The notes below the pieces were generated by a model. The model ran no database searches and was not told the DNA's origin. It was given only the letters and a program-made list of their open reading frames with translations. A DNA stretch of 64,000 nt from Gymnorhina tibicen (taxonomy: Eukaryota; Chordata; Aves; Passeriformes; Artamidae), in assembly GCA_013399875.1 (NCBI GenBank), contig VXAZ01001116.1:702319-766318 (forward strand), given 5' to 3'. Position numbers and translations under genes: made by a program. Positions 52,992 to 64,000 of this stretch are shown here, one piece after another (the stretch's first letter is position 1; every line of letters starts with the position of its first letter).

Positions 52992-55900
52992 TTTAAAAAA
53001 AAAACCCTGTGTTTCCAGGTGGACCTCAATATTCTGAGTAAAATGAACAACAGAGAAAAATATGTTTGATGAAACACTTTTACTAGATACCATCACTGGA
53101 CTTCTCTAGCCTGTTCTTCTAAATCATAACTGTGTGCATTGATAAAAGGGTTTATGCCTGACACTTTTTAAATTCCCCATCATGTGAAACATCTTTTTTC
53201 TTCCCTTTTTTCTTTTTTTAATTTGCCATGAAAATAGTTAGTTCTGGCTATTTAAAAGTTAAAGTGCTTACAGCAGTCAGGAATTCACAAATTATTTTAC
53301 AGCCAGTCTCAACTCTTGCTAAGATCTCTGAACTCTGTAATAGCATACAAATATAATCTCCACAGTAAAACATAAAAATATGATTTAAAAGATATATTAA
53401 TTAATTATAATGCCCAGTGAACAGTACTTACAAGTGGATTAAAGTATAGTACAGTAATTACAACCATAAAGTCAGATATAAAATAACTACTATTGAGCCA
53501 AATAAAATAGTTTTATTAAAATGTGAAAGGGCTTTACAGTGCAAATTAATTAAAACAATTATGAAATGCTTACAAGATTTTCAATCACTTCAGCACCAAG
53601 CTGACATATATAGATGGACCAAGAAACAAGGTCCTTATTAATCACTCATTCTCAATAGCAGCAGTAAGGTCTAAACAAATTCTATGTCCATTTCCAATTC
53701 AAAATGCTTTCGCATGGCTGAGATACCAGTTTTGCGACTCTTGCAATTAGAGCTCTTTTTTCCAGATACTTCAACACAATCCTAATTCAAAGTTACTGGT
53801 GTCAGTAAAATGTTTTACAATATAATTAAATGTGAACATAATTTTGCACATACAATTATGCATTCTTTAACCATCAACCAAAAAATCATTAGCATGATTG
53901 AATATGTAACAAAGATAGATCAAATGCCATCTATTAGCACAGCTTCATTATCAGTTCATTGTATGAACTTCCAAGATTCAAATTAAAACCCAAATTAATT
54001 AATCCGTATCTATCACATATATTGAACAGATAACTTGTTCTGTGAGTTCTTATTAAACAACAGTAAACAGATTAATAAGAAAATGTATTAGTCTTGGCTG
54101 ATGTTTTGCCTTTTTGAGAGTCAGATTTTCCTAGAGAAAAAAGCAAGACAATTTTCTCTGCAGTTTAAAATGTTCAATCAGCAGAGAAACTGAATGTCCT
54201 TCAGAAACTATGGAAGCATTAAAACTGCTCATTAGGTATCTCTAAGTACTTTTTGGCTTAACTCGTCATACAAAATTAAGTTCTGAGCAGAACAGCAAAA
54301 CGTTTGTGTTTGAAGCACTGAACAGTTCTATGGGAATAGGCACCTTTATCTTCTGGGACAAGAACATGCTGAATGCAAAACACGCACACAACGTTCAGAG
54401 AAGAAACTATAAGAATCCCAAGTAAAGTCTGGACATTTTAAACTTTAGCAGTCCAGAAAAAACACACAGCTCTTGAATAAACTCAGACGCTAGAAAGGAT
54501 AATCCCACCAGTACTAATCCTATTCTAATGAAGGATGTTTTATAAAACTTCTCCAATTAAACAAGAAAACATATTATACATAAATATTAAAAGCTTTATC
54601 AACCAACCTTTTAGACATATCTACAGCAAGTATTTCAAAGCATGAAGTACACAGAATGGTACAATTAAATAAACTCTTTCACTGTAGTTAAACAAAAATG
54701 CATATAAAAATGAGAAAGTTTTAACTGACTACACTTCAGGAAGAACTATTTGCACATATTTACACACAACACATAACTATTTACAAAAGAGTTATGTTAA
54801 AAAATTTTATGTGAGTAGCAAAACTATGCAAAATATGAATTTAAGACAACAATACGAAAGTACTTTATTACAAGTCCTTAGTTGTGGCATTATCTACAGA
54901 ACTTTAGATAACTGGCCAACCAAGATATTTGTAACCCGAGAGAAACAAGTAAATAAAGTATGATTAGTGGAGTCAAGATTAATTTGCTTAGAACATTAAG
55001 ACAAAAGGCATTATCTAATTTGTCTGTCATTTGATGTGAATGAGAACACATATAAAACATGGCAGCAAAAAGAAAAATAGGAATTTTAAAATTTTTAATA
55101 GAACATGGTTTTAAAAGGTGAAATAGCATTTTAACTGCACTTAAGAATAACTAAAAGTGTTTCCTCAAACCATAGTATTCAGTATTTATTAAAATTCATT
55201 CTTTGAAGCAATCCAAATATAACAACTTAATTTTGCACTAAAAATACCTTCCTCTTAAAAAATTTTTAATTTTATTTTACATTAAAATAAATATTAACTA
55301 GAAATTGTCCCAAGGAAAACATCATATGTAGGAATAGCTGTGGTAACTGTCCAAAACAAACAATCAGAAGATGCATTCACAGTGGAAACAGCAGAAATTC
55401 TGAAATTTTTCTGAACCTTTGAAAAATGTAGCTGAATTCTAGATAAACTTCCTTATGAGAAAGTTAAAATGCAGCACTCGTTTAATATTCTTGTGTGTTC
55501 TTCCATCACTTCCATTTTCAAGAGAAGGGGGAAAGTATATACAGCAACAGTAAGGGCTTTTTAAATTATTATTTTTAATCATTTTCTGCATTTTTCCATC
55601 TCTTGTTACTAAAATTCAAGGGTCAATTCTACAAAAAAAAAGGTGATTTTTGGCAAAAGAATGTGAAACAGTAATAACACAATTTCTTTATCTACAAGAA
55701 AAAATAAGATCAGACTGTGCAGAACACAAATGTAAAATCTGGGCTGAGTTGTTCTAGAAAAGATGCAGAAAAAAATCTTTTCAAACTTATCCTCACACAA
55801 GATGCAGAATATTTATACTGAGTTGTCAATACTGCCTTTATAATTTTCTTTACTACACTAAGAAGCCAACATATATAAAAAATACATTTAATATTATAAT

Positions 55901-57364
55901 AGGCTAAGGTTTTTTTCCTAGAACTGCCTTATTGCTAATTTGGAGAGAATGCTACATGATTTTAACATCTTTTATCAATGTTTATGGAATCCCCAGACTA
56001 CTTTTATCTACAAAGCTCAGCCTTCTCCAAATGGCTACCTCAAACTCTCATGCAATTACCAGTTGTCTTACAGTAAATTGAAGAAGTTGAGACTCTTCCA
56101 AGCATGAAACCAGCCAAGTGCTAAGCACCTGTAAATTCTGGAAATACAAATCCTGAATTAATTTGGGCATTCCTACAACATGTCTCTTTGCTTTCTAGCC
56201 TAAGTGAAGCAAAAGTGGAAGATAGCATGCCACGTGAGTATGACCTTTTACAAACCATGAGAAATGGTTCATGATTTAGAGAAGAGAAGGTCTACTGGCA
56301 TTACAGGAAACAGAAAAGATAATTAGTTATAAGAGATTCCTCGTATTATTGATCCTCCCTCTCAATTTTTTTGTGTAATTCCGAGAAAAATCTGAATGAT
56401 GATGACAAGAAGACTAACGAGATTGAATAATATTTTATCTTCAAACCCCATCTCATCTATAACAATATCCTATTAACAAACTCAAAAAATTCCATTAAAC
56501 ACAATTCATCAAAATTATTTTCTGAAGTTTAAGCAGAATGAGATTATGATTAAATTAAGAGAGTATTTTGGCTGTTTGAAGTCTTCTGTAATGTTCTGGA
56601 GTGTACACACAAGGACAGTTACTTTAAGGGGAGTTGTGATCCACAAGGCTGGGTTAATGAAGGTTGCTTGAATCACTGACGTAATACATTAGCACTCTCT
56701 AAAGCAGAAGCATCACCTTTCATACACTGGTAATCCATTACTATTAGCAAATAAGCAGCACAAGCTTCAACCACTCACACAGCTACTTACTACATCAAGA
56801 TTCGCTTCACTGTGCAGTTACCCAGCATCGAGAAAATAATGTGACACAGTACCAACAGGAATATTATTTTCTTGCACAGTAACTTAATGAGTACTTAGGA
56901 TAAGTACAGCAAATACAGATCATGAGGGGCTTTTTTAAAAAGCAAAGCCACTGAATTTATATCAACCATACATTTCCCTTTAACTGCAGTATAGCAAACC
57001 CAGTATAAAAAGACAAAAGCAAAAAGGAAATTAAGACTAAACCACAATATTCAACCAAACTATGTCATAATTCCACCAAAAAGCCAACAAGTTCAGGATC
57101 CCATAGCTGAGGCATCCAAAAGGTTATACCTGCAGTACACAACCAGCATTGTCTAACTAACAACTAAAACTTTATTTTAACCTTACACATACTTTGGTGT
57201 GCTTTTCTTGCAAAAGAAAGTAATTGAGTGGACAGTCTTCTAGACAAAAAGAAACAGCCCAAAGAATATTGAAAAACGTGCATCTTTACTATCCAAAACT
57301 TTTAACTGTACCCCTGTATTATAACAGTTGTGATCAGCAATACAAAGTCCAATTGACTACTAAT

Positions 57365-58265
57365 AGTATCCCTCCAGAGTCAGCACTGGGGCCAATACCT
57401 GTGTTAAAAACTAACGATAGCGCAGAGTAGACTCCGTGTTTGCACATGATACCAGACTGGGAGGAGTGCTTGACACGTTGAAAGTGAGGGCTACTATTTG
57501 AAGGAGCCTTGGCAGGATGAAGGAATGGCTAAGAGGAACCTCCTGAGGTTCAGGAGAGGCAAGTGTCCTCTCTCTGGGATGGAATAGTCTCATTCAACAA
57601 GCACTGACTGGGCACAACTTGATGGAGAGCAGCTCTGCCAAGAAGGACTTGGGGATCCTCGTGGACAACAGACTGTACCCAAGAATGTCCTTGCAGAAAG
57701 CAAGGCCAAATATATGTTGGGCTTTCTAAGCAAGAAAGAAGCCAACAGGTCAGGAGAAGTGATTCTTCCTCTGTATTAGCCACTTGGGAAACCATGTCTG
57801 CAGCATTACCTCAAATTCTGTGCCACTGGTACACATGAGCAAGCCCAGTGGGGAGCAGAGGAAGCTGGAGCACTTCACGCATGGAAGGAGGCTGATAGAA
57901 CTGGGTTTGCTCAGCCTTAAAAAGAAGTCTATGAACAACTGCAACTACCTAATGGGAGCATGTAGAGAACGTGGAGCCAAATTCTTCTCAGAGGTACACT
58001 GAGATAAAATAGACATAAGCTCCATTTAAAAAAAAATTATTTATATAAAAAATAAAATGACAGTGGAAGTAGTCAAACTTCCAAGATTCTTACCCAAAGA
58101 AGCTGCAGAATCTCCATCCTTGGAATCACTCAAAACTCAACAGGGCAAGACTCCACAAAGCCTCATCTAAGTTGGCCCTGTCCCATTAGAGTGATCGAGG
58201 CAAAGGCAAAGGCTTGGAACACTGACTTCCAGAGGCCCCATATAACCTAAGCAGTTCTAAACTTC
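57365..58265 (+). mobile_element. CR1 LINE, 5'-truncated, opposite to the gene
   Basis: Read on the plus strand, it begins in ORF2 around cctccagagtcagcactggg and gcacatgataccagactggg. It passes the ggacttggggatcctcgtgg block (57647-57666) and gaatctccatccttgg in the 3' UTR. It ends near ccagaggccccatataacct and the decayed terminal repeat at about 58262. Several internal segments are shortened or scrambled relative to the usual CR1 layout, and an A/T-rich stretch sits at 58028-58058, so the copy is old. It is antisense to TBC1D22A and only about 1.7 kb upstream, in transcription sense, of nothing but intron. No intact frame remains. Confidence 0.92.
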
Positions 58266-60003
58266 CATCAATATTTACTGGCAAAAACTCATGATGTCTA
58301 CTGAAAACTACCAAAAAAGTTATAAAGACCTCACAACTTTATTTTATATTAGATAAAAAACAGAAACCCACACTTTACTTTCAGGTACAAAGGATGATCA
58401 AATATAAGATGACACAACTATTTCCTACAACTGACATTCTTTTCAAGTGTGAAGCTTTAAAACTAATGCTTCCTAAACCTAATAATTGAGAGAAATTATT
58501 TAACTATATCCCTAAAAGACTGAAGGTACAAATAAGACTTCAGCATTTCTTTCTTCCTTAAACTAAAAAATATTATATTGTATTTGATTTAATAAAAATA
58601 TTATGTATAACAATAAAGTTGACTATCAGAATGCTATTTTTAGTTTTAAAAACTTGGTTAAAAAATTTCTTTATATAAATGTTCACTGACCAAGTTAAGG
58701 AAGTCTATTTATAGGAGTTTTAATTATACACTTCATTTAATATATAATCATTTGCTTCTGAAATGTAAACATCAATACTGGCACACAAGACTAAAATTAC
58801 ATATAAAAAGTCCCATTACAAAAAGTTAAATTTTTTTTGAAGTAACAAAATACACTGATTTAACTTTATTTTTAATATAAATATTTAGCTGCCCAATATA
58901 CAGAAATATGCCCTTATATTTTTCTTATTCACTTGCATTTTAAAAAAATCTATCTACAACAAAATTTTTTACATACATTTAAGTTCATAATGTAATATTA
59001 CACAAACACTGTTCTCCTGCCCTTGGCTTTTGATCATTAAAAATACTTTAATATTCTAGAAAAGCACAAAGACTATTATCAAATACTAAGGATGTACAGA
59101 CAAGCAGACAAAATCTCCCATGGCCAGCACTGGCACAACAAAACCTTCACAGTATATGTAACAAAAAGAGGGAATTAATGGTTCCAAGAAGATTATCAAA
59201 TATTAAGCTACACAAGAAATATTTTTTCTAATTCATCACTGACAGGCTAGTGTTGCAAATATATGCCTGGTTCTGCTTGGCAACATTTTGTTAATACTCT
59301 GTTCATTAATTTAACAAACTATCAAGAGAGTATGTTTAGAATGGCAAGCATTATCTCTTGCATTTCATTTAATTAAACTCTGTTCTAGCTATATGACAGT
59401 CAGCATTTCATGAAAGGAATTATTTTAAGGATGAAGGTAGAAAATATTTCAAAGTGCGCTGCTAAAACATGAAAGCGTAATCTAAAATTACCCCTGCACA
59501 TACTGTAATTTATCTATAAAATTAAAGATGTTATTTCGAGAGTTCATAATTAATTGGATTCCACAGAGAAATTATGCAGGTATTCCAGACAGCAAAACGA
59601 TGCACAAAGGCACAAAACATAGTGCCGAAGGACAACCATAAACAACCACTGTGACTTGCCCGCATTACAACCATCGAGGCTTAATGTGAAATGAATACTG
59701 GCTGCCTTTTGTATGTGGTCATTACTCTGCTGCAAGGAAATTGCCATCGAATTTTGATTATATTGCCTTAATAAAAAGTAATGAAAGAGGCTCATGCTCT
59801 AGTAGCTTTCTTTTAAATGATACACGACAGTGATCTGCAAAGGCCAGTGTGCCACAAACTAATGATGACACCTCACCTGAGGAAGGCGATGTTACCGCAC
59901 CATTGCAGGTGACTGCAGCGATGTTGGCTTTTCTTGCAAACATTTTAAGTAAACACTTTCAGTGTAACATCAGTTAGAAATTAGTTCAGCCTTTGAGACT
60001 TAC

Positions 60004-60079
60004 CATCAATCCGACTAACAAGTTCTTCCAACATCTTCACTTTCTTCTGAATTCCTGGCTGTGCAAACGTGTAGTTATC
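60004..60079 (-). CDS. TBC1D22A: TBC1D22A internal coding exon (TBC domain, DNYTFAQ...SRID)
   Basis: This 76-bp exon is read on the minus strand. It is preceded by a pyrimidine-rich acceptor ending in ctctttag and followed by a consensus gtaagt donor. It encodes 25 codons starting DNYTFAQPGIQ and ending EELVSRID, plus one G that completes the first codon (GAA, Glu) of the exon at 47174-47301. The residues are those I recognise from the middle of the TBC domain of TBC1D22A/B, roughly residues 376-400 in human numbering from memory. The family comprises Rab GTPase-activating proteins; human TBC1D22A is reported to bind the Golgi adaptor ACBD3. The arginine- and glutamine-finger motifs of the domain are upstream of this exon and outside the window. 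The exon starts in phase 0 and ends in phase 1. It is not visible as a normal open reading frame because of its length. No preceding exon was found between 60080 and 64000. Confidence 0.95.
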
Positions 60080-63000
60080 CTAAAGAGGAAACCACATACA
60101 AGCATTAGTTGCAGAAAAGCAAAAAAAAGTTTCTTTTCTTTCAATTACTTATTTAAATCCACATATTTTTCTCTGTTTTCTTATGGTGTTTCTGTTTTGT
60201 GTCTACATTTCCTAGGTCGGCTTCTACAGTAAAATAGTAAATCATCACACTGTACACTCCTGTGAGTCCCCACCTCTAACAATATATTCTGTATAGCTAT
60301 TCCTGCATCAATTGCTCTCTACTTCCTAATCTAGTGAAGTTACTTTATTGCAGAAATTCAAGTCACTTTAAAAGACCCTCATCTTACATGCCAAAATGGG
60401 CCATGCTAGATTTTTAAGGTGATTTTTTTCTCATAAATTTACAATTCTACAATGTACGAAATATGAAAATTTAGCCTATAATCAAAGACAGGGAAAGAAT
60501 TTGATCTTTAGAATTGCAGAGTAATAACTTCAAGCAGCATAAGAAATCAAAAGTCTGTTTTAATGTACTCGTAACCGTTCTGAACCCAAGATTACAGTTA
60601 ATATCATGAATCAAAATCTAACACACAAGCTATGTAGCTAAAAGGGCATTATATTTGCATATATTTCTTTGAATGGATTAACTCTAAATGGATTTTTAAT
60701 TTGCAGATTGCAGCTGTATAATATAGACTTCAGTTTTAAATAATGAGACCAAGAAAGATACCTCTGCTTGAAATCTGAAGTGATCAATCTTTTAAAATAA
60801 TAACATCATTTAAATGAACAGCAATGTTTCTGAACATTTAACTAACAACCCCTTCATTCAGCTCATTTTGTTACAGTTGTCTTCCCATGGTTCTTGAGAG
60901 ATTCAAGAAAAGAAAATTACACATACATATTTTAAAAGGAAGTTGCTATGTAGAATTTTTTTTTGTGTAACCACCACATACACAAAAAAGCAGGGTAAAG
61001 AATGTCTTGCCTCAACCGCTACTGTTTGAGTAATTCCTTTATCAATTGGAGCTGAGTAATCCCAAAAATTACCCTAAAAATTTTTTCACTTACTTTGAAA
61101 TATTAATTTTTCCTGACTTTATTTCAAATTTCAACTCGGTCTTAGAATAAAAGAGATGATTATCAGTTCATTTTTATGTATCCTGATATGGTTTTCTATT
61201 TAAAATAAAAAAAAGTCTTATTGACCCTCTTGACTATATTTACATGGAGTTTTTCTAGGTTTTATTTGACTTATAAAACTGAACTGCAATTTAATCTTCA
61301 GATTCTGTGAAACTGCTATAAAGTGTGAAGCCTAAAAGTTCATGAAGCATAATGATACACTAATAATTCTGTAAGTTAAAGTACATCAGTCAACAAGTAA
61401 TTTACAGTGTCAAAAAGTCTACTGTATGCTCTGATCACTTGTACCTGACCACAGTAGTAGCTATTTTAAAAATTACAGCAAAATTTTCTACTGGTGTAGC
61501 AGTAGCCCTTTCATAGTAATTAATATTAGAACTCAATGTATAAACCAAAACAATATGGATGAGGAAGCAAGAAGAAATCTCTGAATTTTTTAATTTTCCA
61601 CAGGAATCACAAAGTAAAATAGGCAACAATTTCACCTTATTGACATTATTTCTCAAAAAGAACATGAGCATCCTTGTAGTGCAAGAAAGCACAAAAATTG
61701 AAAGAATGGAAAGACTCACACAGATTTCAGATCTATTATAATCACATTTCAGGGAGAAAGAAACTATCCCATGCACTGGAACACTGCCTTTTATACAAGT
61801 CTCACACACACCTGTATTAGTCATGGATAATATCCAGGACACAGCATCTTTAGGAAATCATAATCACTTTCTTTACAGAATGTACTCTAACAACAAAAAC
61901 TGTATTCACTTCCCCCCCCTCCAAAATGCTTATATACTGTTCTATTTATTTATTTAAACAAAGTTAACTGGTGTTTCTAGAAGTAGTACTGCATTCAAAG
62001 TACAGCAACATGGTATTTAATTATTTCCTCTGTAACACACCCTCTGTAAAAGAATGTTCCTGTATTTAACACTGAAAGTCAACACAGAGTTAAAGCACAA
62101 GTGCTTCGATCATTAGTCTCTCCCCAGGTAGTGCAACTCTTGACTGTGATCTATGAATCTGAAACTACTTTCTTTCTCAAAGCCTAATTTACTCCATACA
62201 CACCTGGAAATGCAACCCAAAACTGCCATCTTGATTTGAAAAAAGGTAAATTTGCTTTTCACTACATTTGATCTTTTGCCAACTTATTTTTCTGTTCATT
62301 ATTTCGGCTGCAAATGAACACAGCTGGGGGTCACTCTTCTACTTGTGCTGACTCACCTAAAATGGAAAGATCTTTATTGGCTCCCCCAGTCCTCTCTTCT
62401 AATTAAACTGTTGTACATATCCCCTTCTATGACAATCGTAGTTGACTTTCTGGAGTTTGTGAAACTGTGAGAAGGACTTTGTAAACATAAAAGGTATTCT
62501 GTTACCCACTATTCTTGCTTCTTTTGTGATTATAGGTGAAGGAAAAATAGTAAAACAGAAAAGAGAAAACATACCAAACTCATAAAGTTCACGAATTATT
62601 GCTCAGGGCTGTTGAGCCAAGACAATCCTTTTCTCAATTATGACTATTTCAGAGTTTGTCTTTTGCTCATTATCGATGGTCAAAGTTTCAAATGAGGAAA
62701 TATAACAAAAATTTTCAGGATGAAAACAAGGAGTTCACGTAAAACATCGGTTTTTTCTAAACACTGTTCTTGACACTTTCCAGTAAGCATTCACATATGA
62801 CAAAGTATGCATGGGTACACACCAGAATCCACGATAAACATAAAAATTCATGCACTGGTGTGCAATACCTAAATTCCTTGACGTTCTGCTCAGATAGCTT
62901 CCAACACACTTTCAGTGAACTATGCTAACCTGCTTCACAGCTGAATGGTTATAATATCTAGTTCAGACTGACACATAATTAGTTTCAACTTACAATACAG

Positions 63001-64000
63001 AAGGTTAGGACTTCATAATGTCATAAGAGATCAAAACTTGCTTCAGCTTGTGTCAGTAATCTGTACCCATTCTGTAGAAGCTGGTATAACCACCCTACTT
63101 CCCTGCAACTACAACTAGGTCCAGCAGGATTTCTCAAAACCCAGTTGTTATAATTTAAAATAAAATACTAAAATTATAGACTTCACTAAATATTAAAAAA
63201 AGTATTAAATAATTCCTTACATTTTTTTAAGGGTACAGAAATTCTAAATGGAAGAAACTTGGAAAAACGCTCATAACAGATTTAACTTGGATTGTCCTCC
63301 CAGACAGAGGGGGAGAGAGATAGAGAGAGATAGAGAGAGATTTCGCAGGCACTAGCTGAAGAAAATCCTCCATCTTTTTCTTTAAATAGGTGATGATGAG
63401 ATAATTTTAAGAGAAGCAGCAGCAAGCTGAAGAGGAATGGAAAACAATCTTTCATGTAATCATGAAGGAGAAACAGAGACAGCCAAACTAAAAGAAAAAA
63501 CAGTCAGTAATTTGACATAATGACTGCAGCCAAGCAGAGGCACAATGCTTCTTATCTTTTCAGGTCATACACACTGTTCACCAACAATGTACTGAAGAAA
63601 ATATCAGAAACATTTATAAAAGCAAATGGAAAGTTTTGACACAAAGTGTTCATGTCTTGTTTGCTCATTTTAACAAGATTTTATCAATCAGATCAGAGCT
63701 TTTAAATAAAGAGGATACACTAAGCAACCCATATACATCTTACAGACATATAGACTTGGATGCCTATTTTCTCTACTGATGCATATTTAAGAATTCCTAT
63801 GCATCAATTTAGTTATGTTCAAGTATAGTATCACATGAACAAATAACAACTGAAAGAAAAAGGTTTTCTTATCCTCGTTATGTCACAAGAGATCTCCTGA
63901 ATTCTTCTTTTTTACTCATTTAAGTACTTCATTCACATATTTCTGCATTCTCTAAGCAAAGGCCTATTAAAAATCTTGGCTCACCTTGCTCTCAAAGTTA
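60080..64000 (-). other. TBC1D22A: TBC1D22A intron, 3' part (upstream of the 76-bp exon)
   Basis: This is the visible 3.9 kb of the intron that precedes the exon at 60004-60079. I looked on the minus strand for the expected preceding exon, which should end in phase 0 with the LLDGIQ-like end of the upstream TBC segment, and found nothing matching. It therefore lies beyond 64000. The span is AT-rich. It holds a short C tract at 61912-61919 and a GA-rich microsatellite near 63311-63340, and nothing else I can name. The longest open frame, 135 codons at 61435-61842 on the minus strand, has no recognisable protein character. Confidence 0.85.
63311..63340. repeat. GA-rich microsatellite (tagagagaga unit)
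   Basis: A 10-base unit, tagagagaga, occurs twice in full, preceded by a partial copy beginning gggagagaga. This gives a 30-base purine-rich strand. Confidence 0.9.

Larger units (their letters stand above)
47302..60003 (-). other. TBC1D22A: TBC1D22A intron, 12.7 kb, with three CR1 copies
   Basis: This intron is bounded by the gtaagt donor of the 76-bp exon and the cttcag acceptor of the 128-bp exon, and it splits a Glu codon after its first base (phase 1). Most recognisable CR1 sequence in the window is here: minus-strand copies at about 48866-49440 and 51177-52069, and a plus-strand copy at about 57365-58265. A perfect 9-bp-arm hairpin is at 52971-52991, and a purine-rich patch is at 52855-52880. 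Outside these I see only AT-rich unique-looking sequence and no additional exon. Confidence 0.9.

Noticed and set aside
61435..61842. 135-codon open frame on the minus strand, the longest in the window
   Set aside because: It lies in the intron upstream of the 76-bp TBC1D22A exon, has no recognisable domain or motif, and has the hydrophobic, Ile/Leu/Ser-rich composition expected of translated AT-rich DNA.
63979..64000. Donor-like gcaag/gtgagc on the minus strand at the right edge, possibly the end of an upstream exon
   Set aside because: The bases before it would translate as NFESK or equivalents, which does not match the expected end of the preceding TBC1D22A exon (a GIQ-like end in phase 0).
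1..64000. CRISPR arrays, tRNA or rRNA genes, bacterial operons
   Set aside because: No regularly spaced repeats, no tRNA A/B-box cloverleaf or rRNA sequence was seen, and the exon-intron structure is vertebrate.

Overview
The window is vertebrate nuclear DNA, almost certainly from a bird. It is AT-rich and very gene-sparse, with no bacterial-style operons, no long open reading frames, and coding signal only as short exons with GT-AG borders. The clearest mobile elements are CR1 LINE copies. One of them (about 51177-52069) has the 3' end and body typical of avian CR1, and the overall density of recognisable repeats is low, as in bird genomes. The species cannot be named from the sequence.

The one gene I can support is TBC1D22A, a TBC-domain putative Rab GTPase-activating protein, on the minus strand. 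Three internal coding exons are present, in transcription order: 60004-60079 (76 bp), 47174-47301 (128 bp) and 11205-11300 (96 bp). All three have consensus GTAAGT donors and pyrimidine-rich AG acceptors. Their codon phases join exactly (0/1, 1/0, 0/0) into 100 continuous residues from the C-terminal half of the TBC domain. The start codon, the catalytic arginine- and glutamine-finger exons, and the last coding exon lie outside the window.

Layout by position: 1-11204 is part of the intron after the 96-bp exon; 11301-47173 is a 35.9-kb intron; 47302-60003 is a 12.7-kb intron; 60080-64000 is part of the intron before the 76-bp exon. About 99.5% of the window is therefore intron. The introns hold three good CR1 copies (48866-49440 and 51177-52069 on the minus strand, 57365-58265 on the plus strand), a short CR1 scrap at about 32948-33030, and a much older CR1/L3-like relic at about 13985-15295. 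Weaker ancient relics lie at about 31140-31450 and 35560-36000. Small tandem or inverted repeats and homopolymers make up the rest of what I can name.

I found no novel system. The points most worth checking are the old retroposon relics, the frame-neutral 96-bp exon, and a few compact repeat or hairpin structures in the introns.
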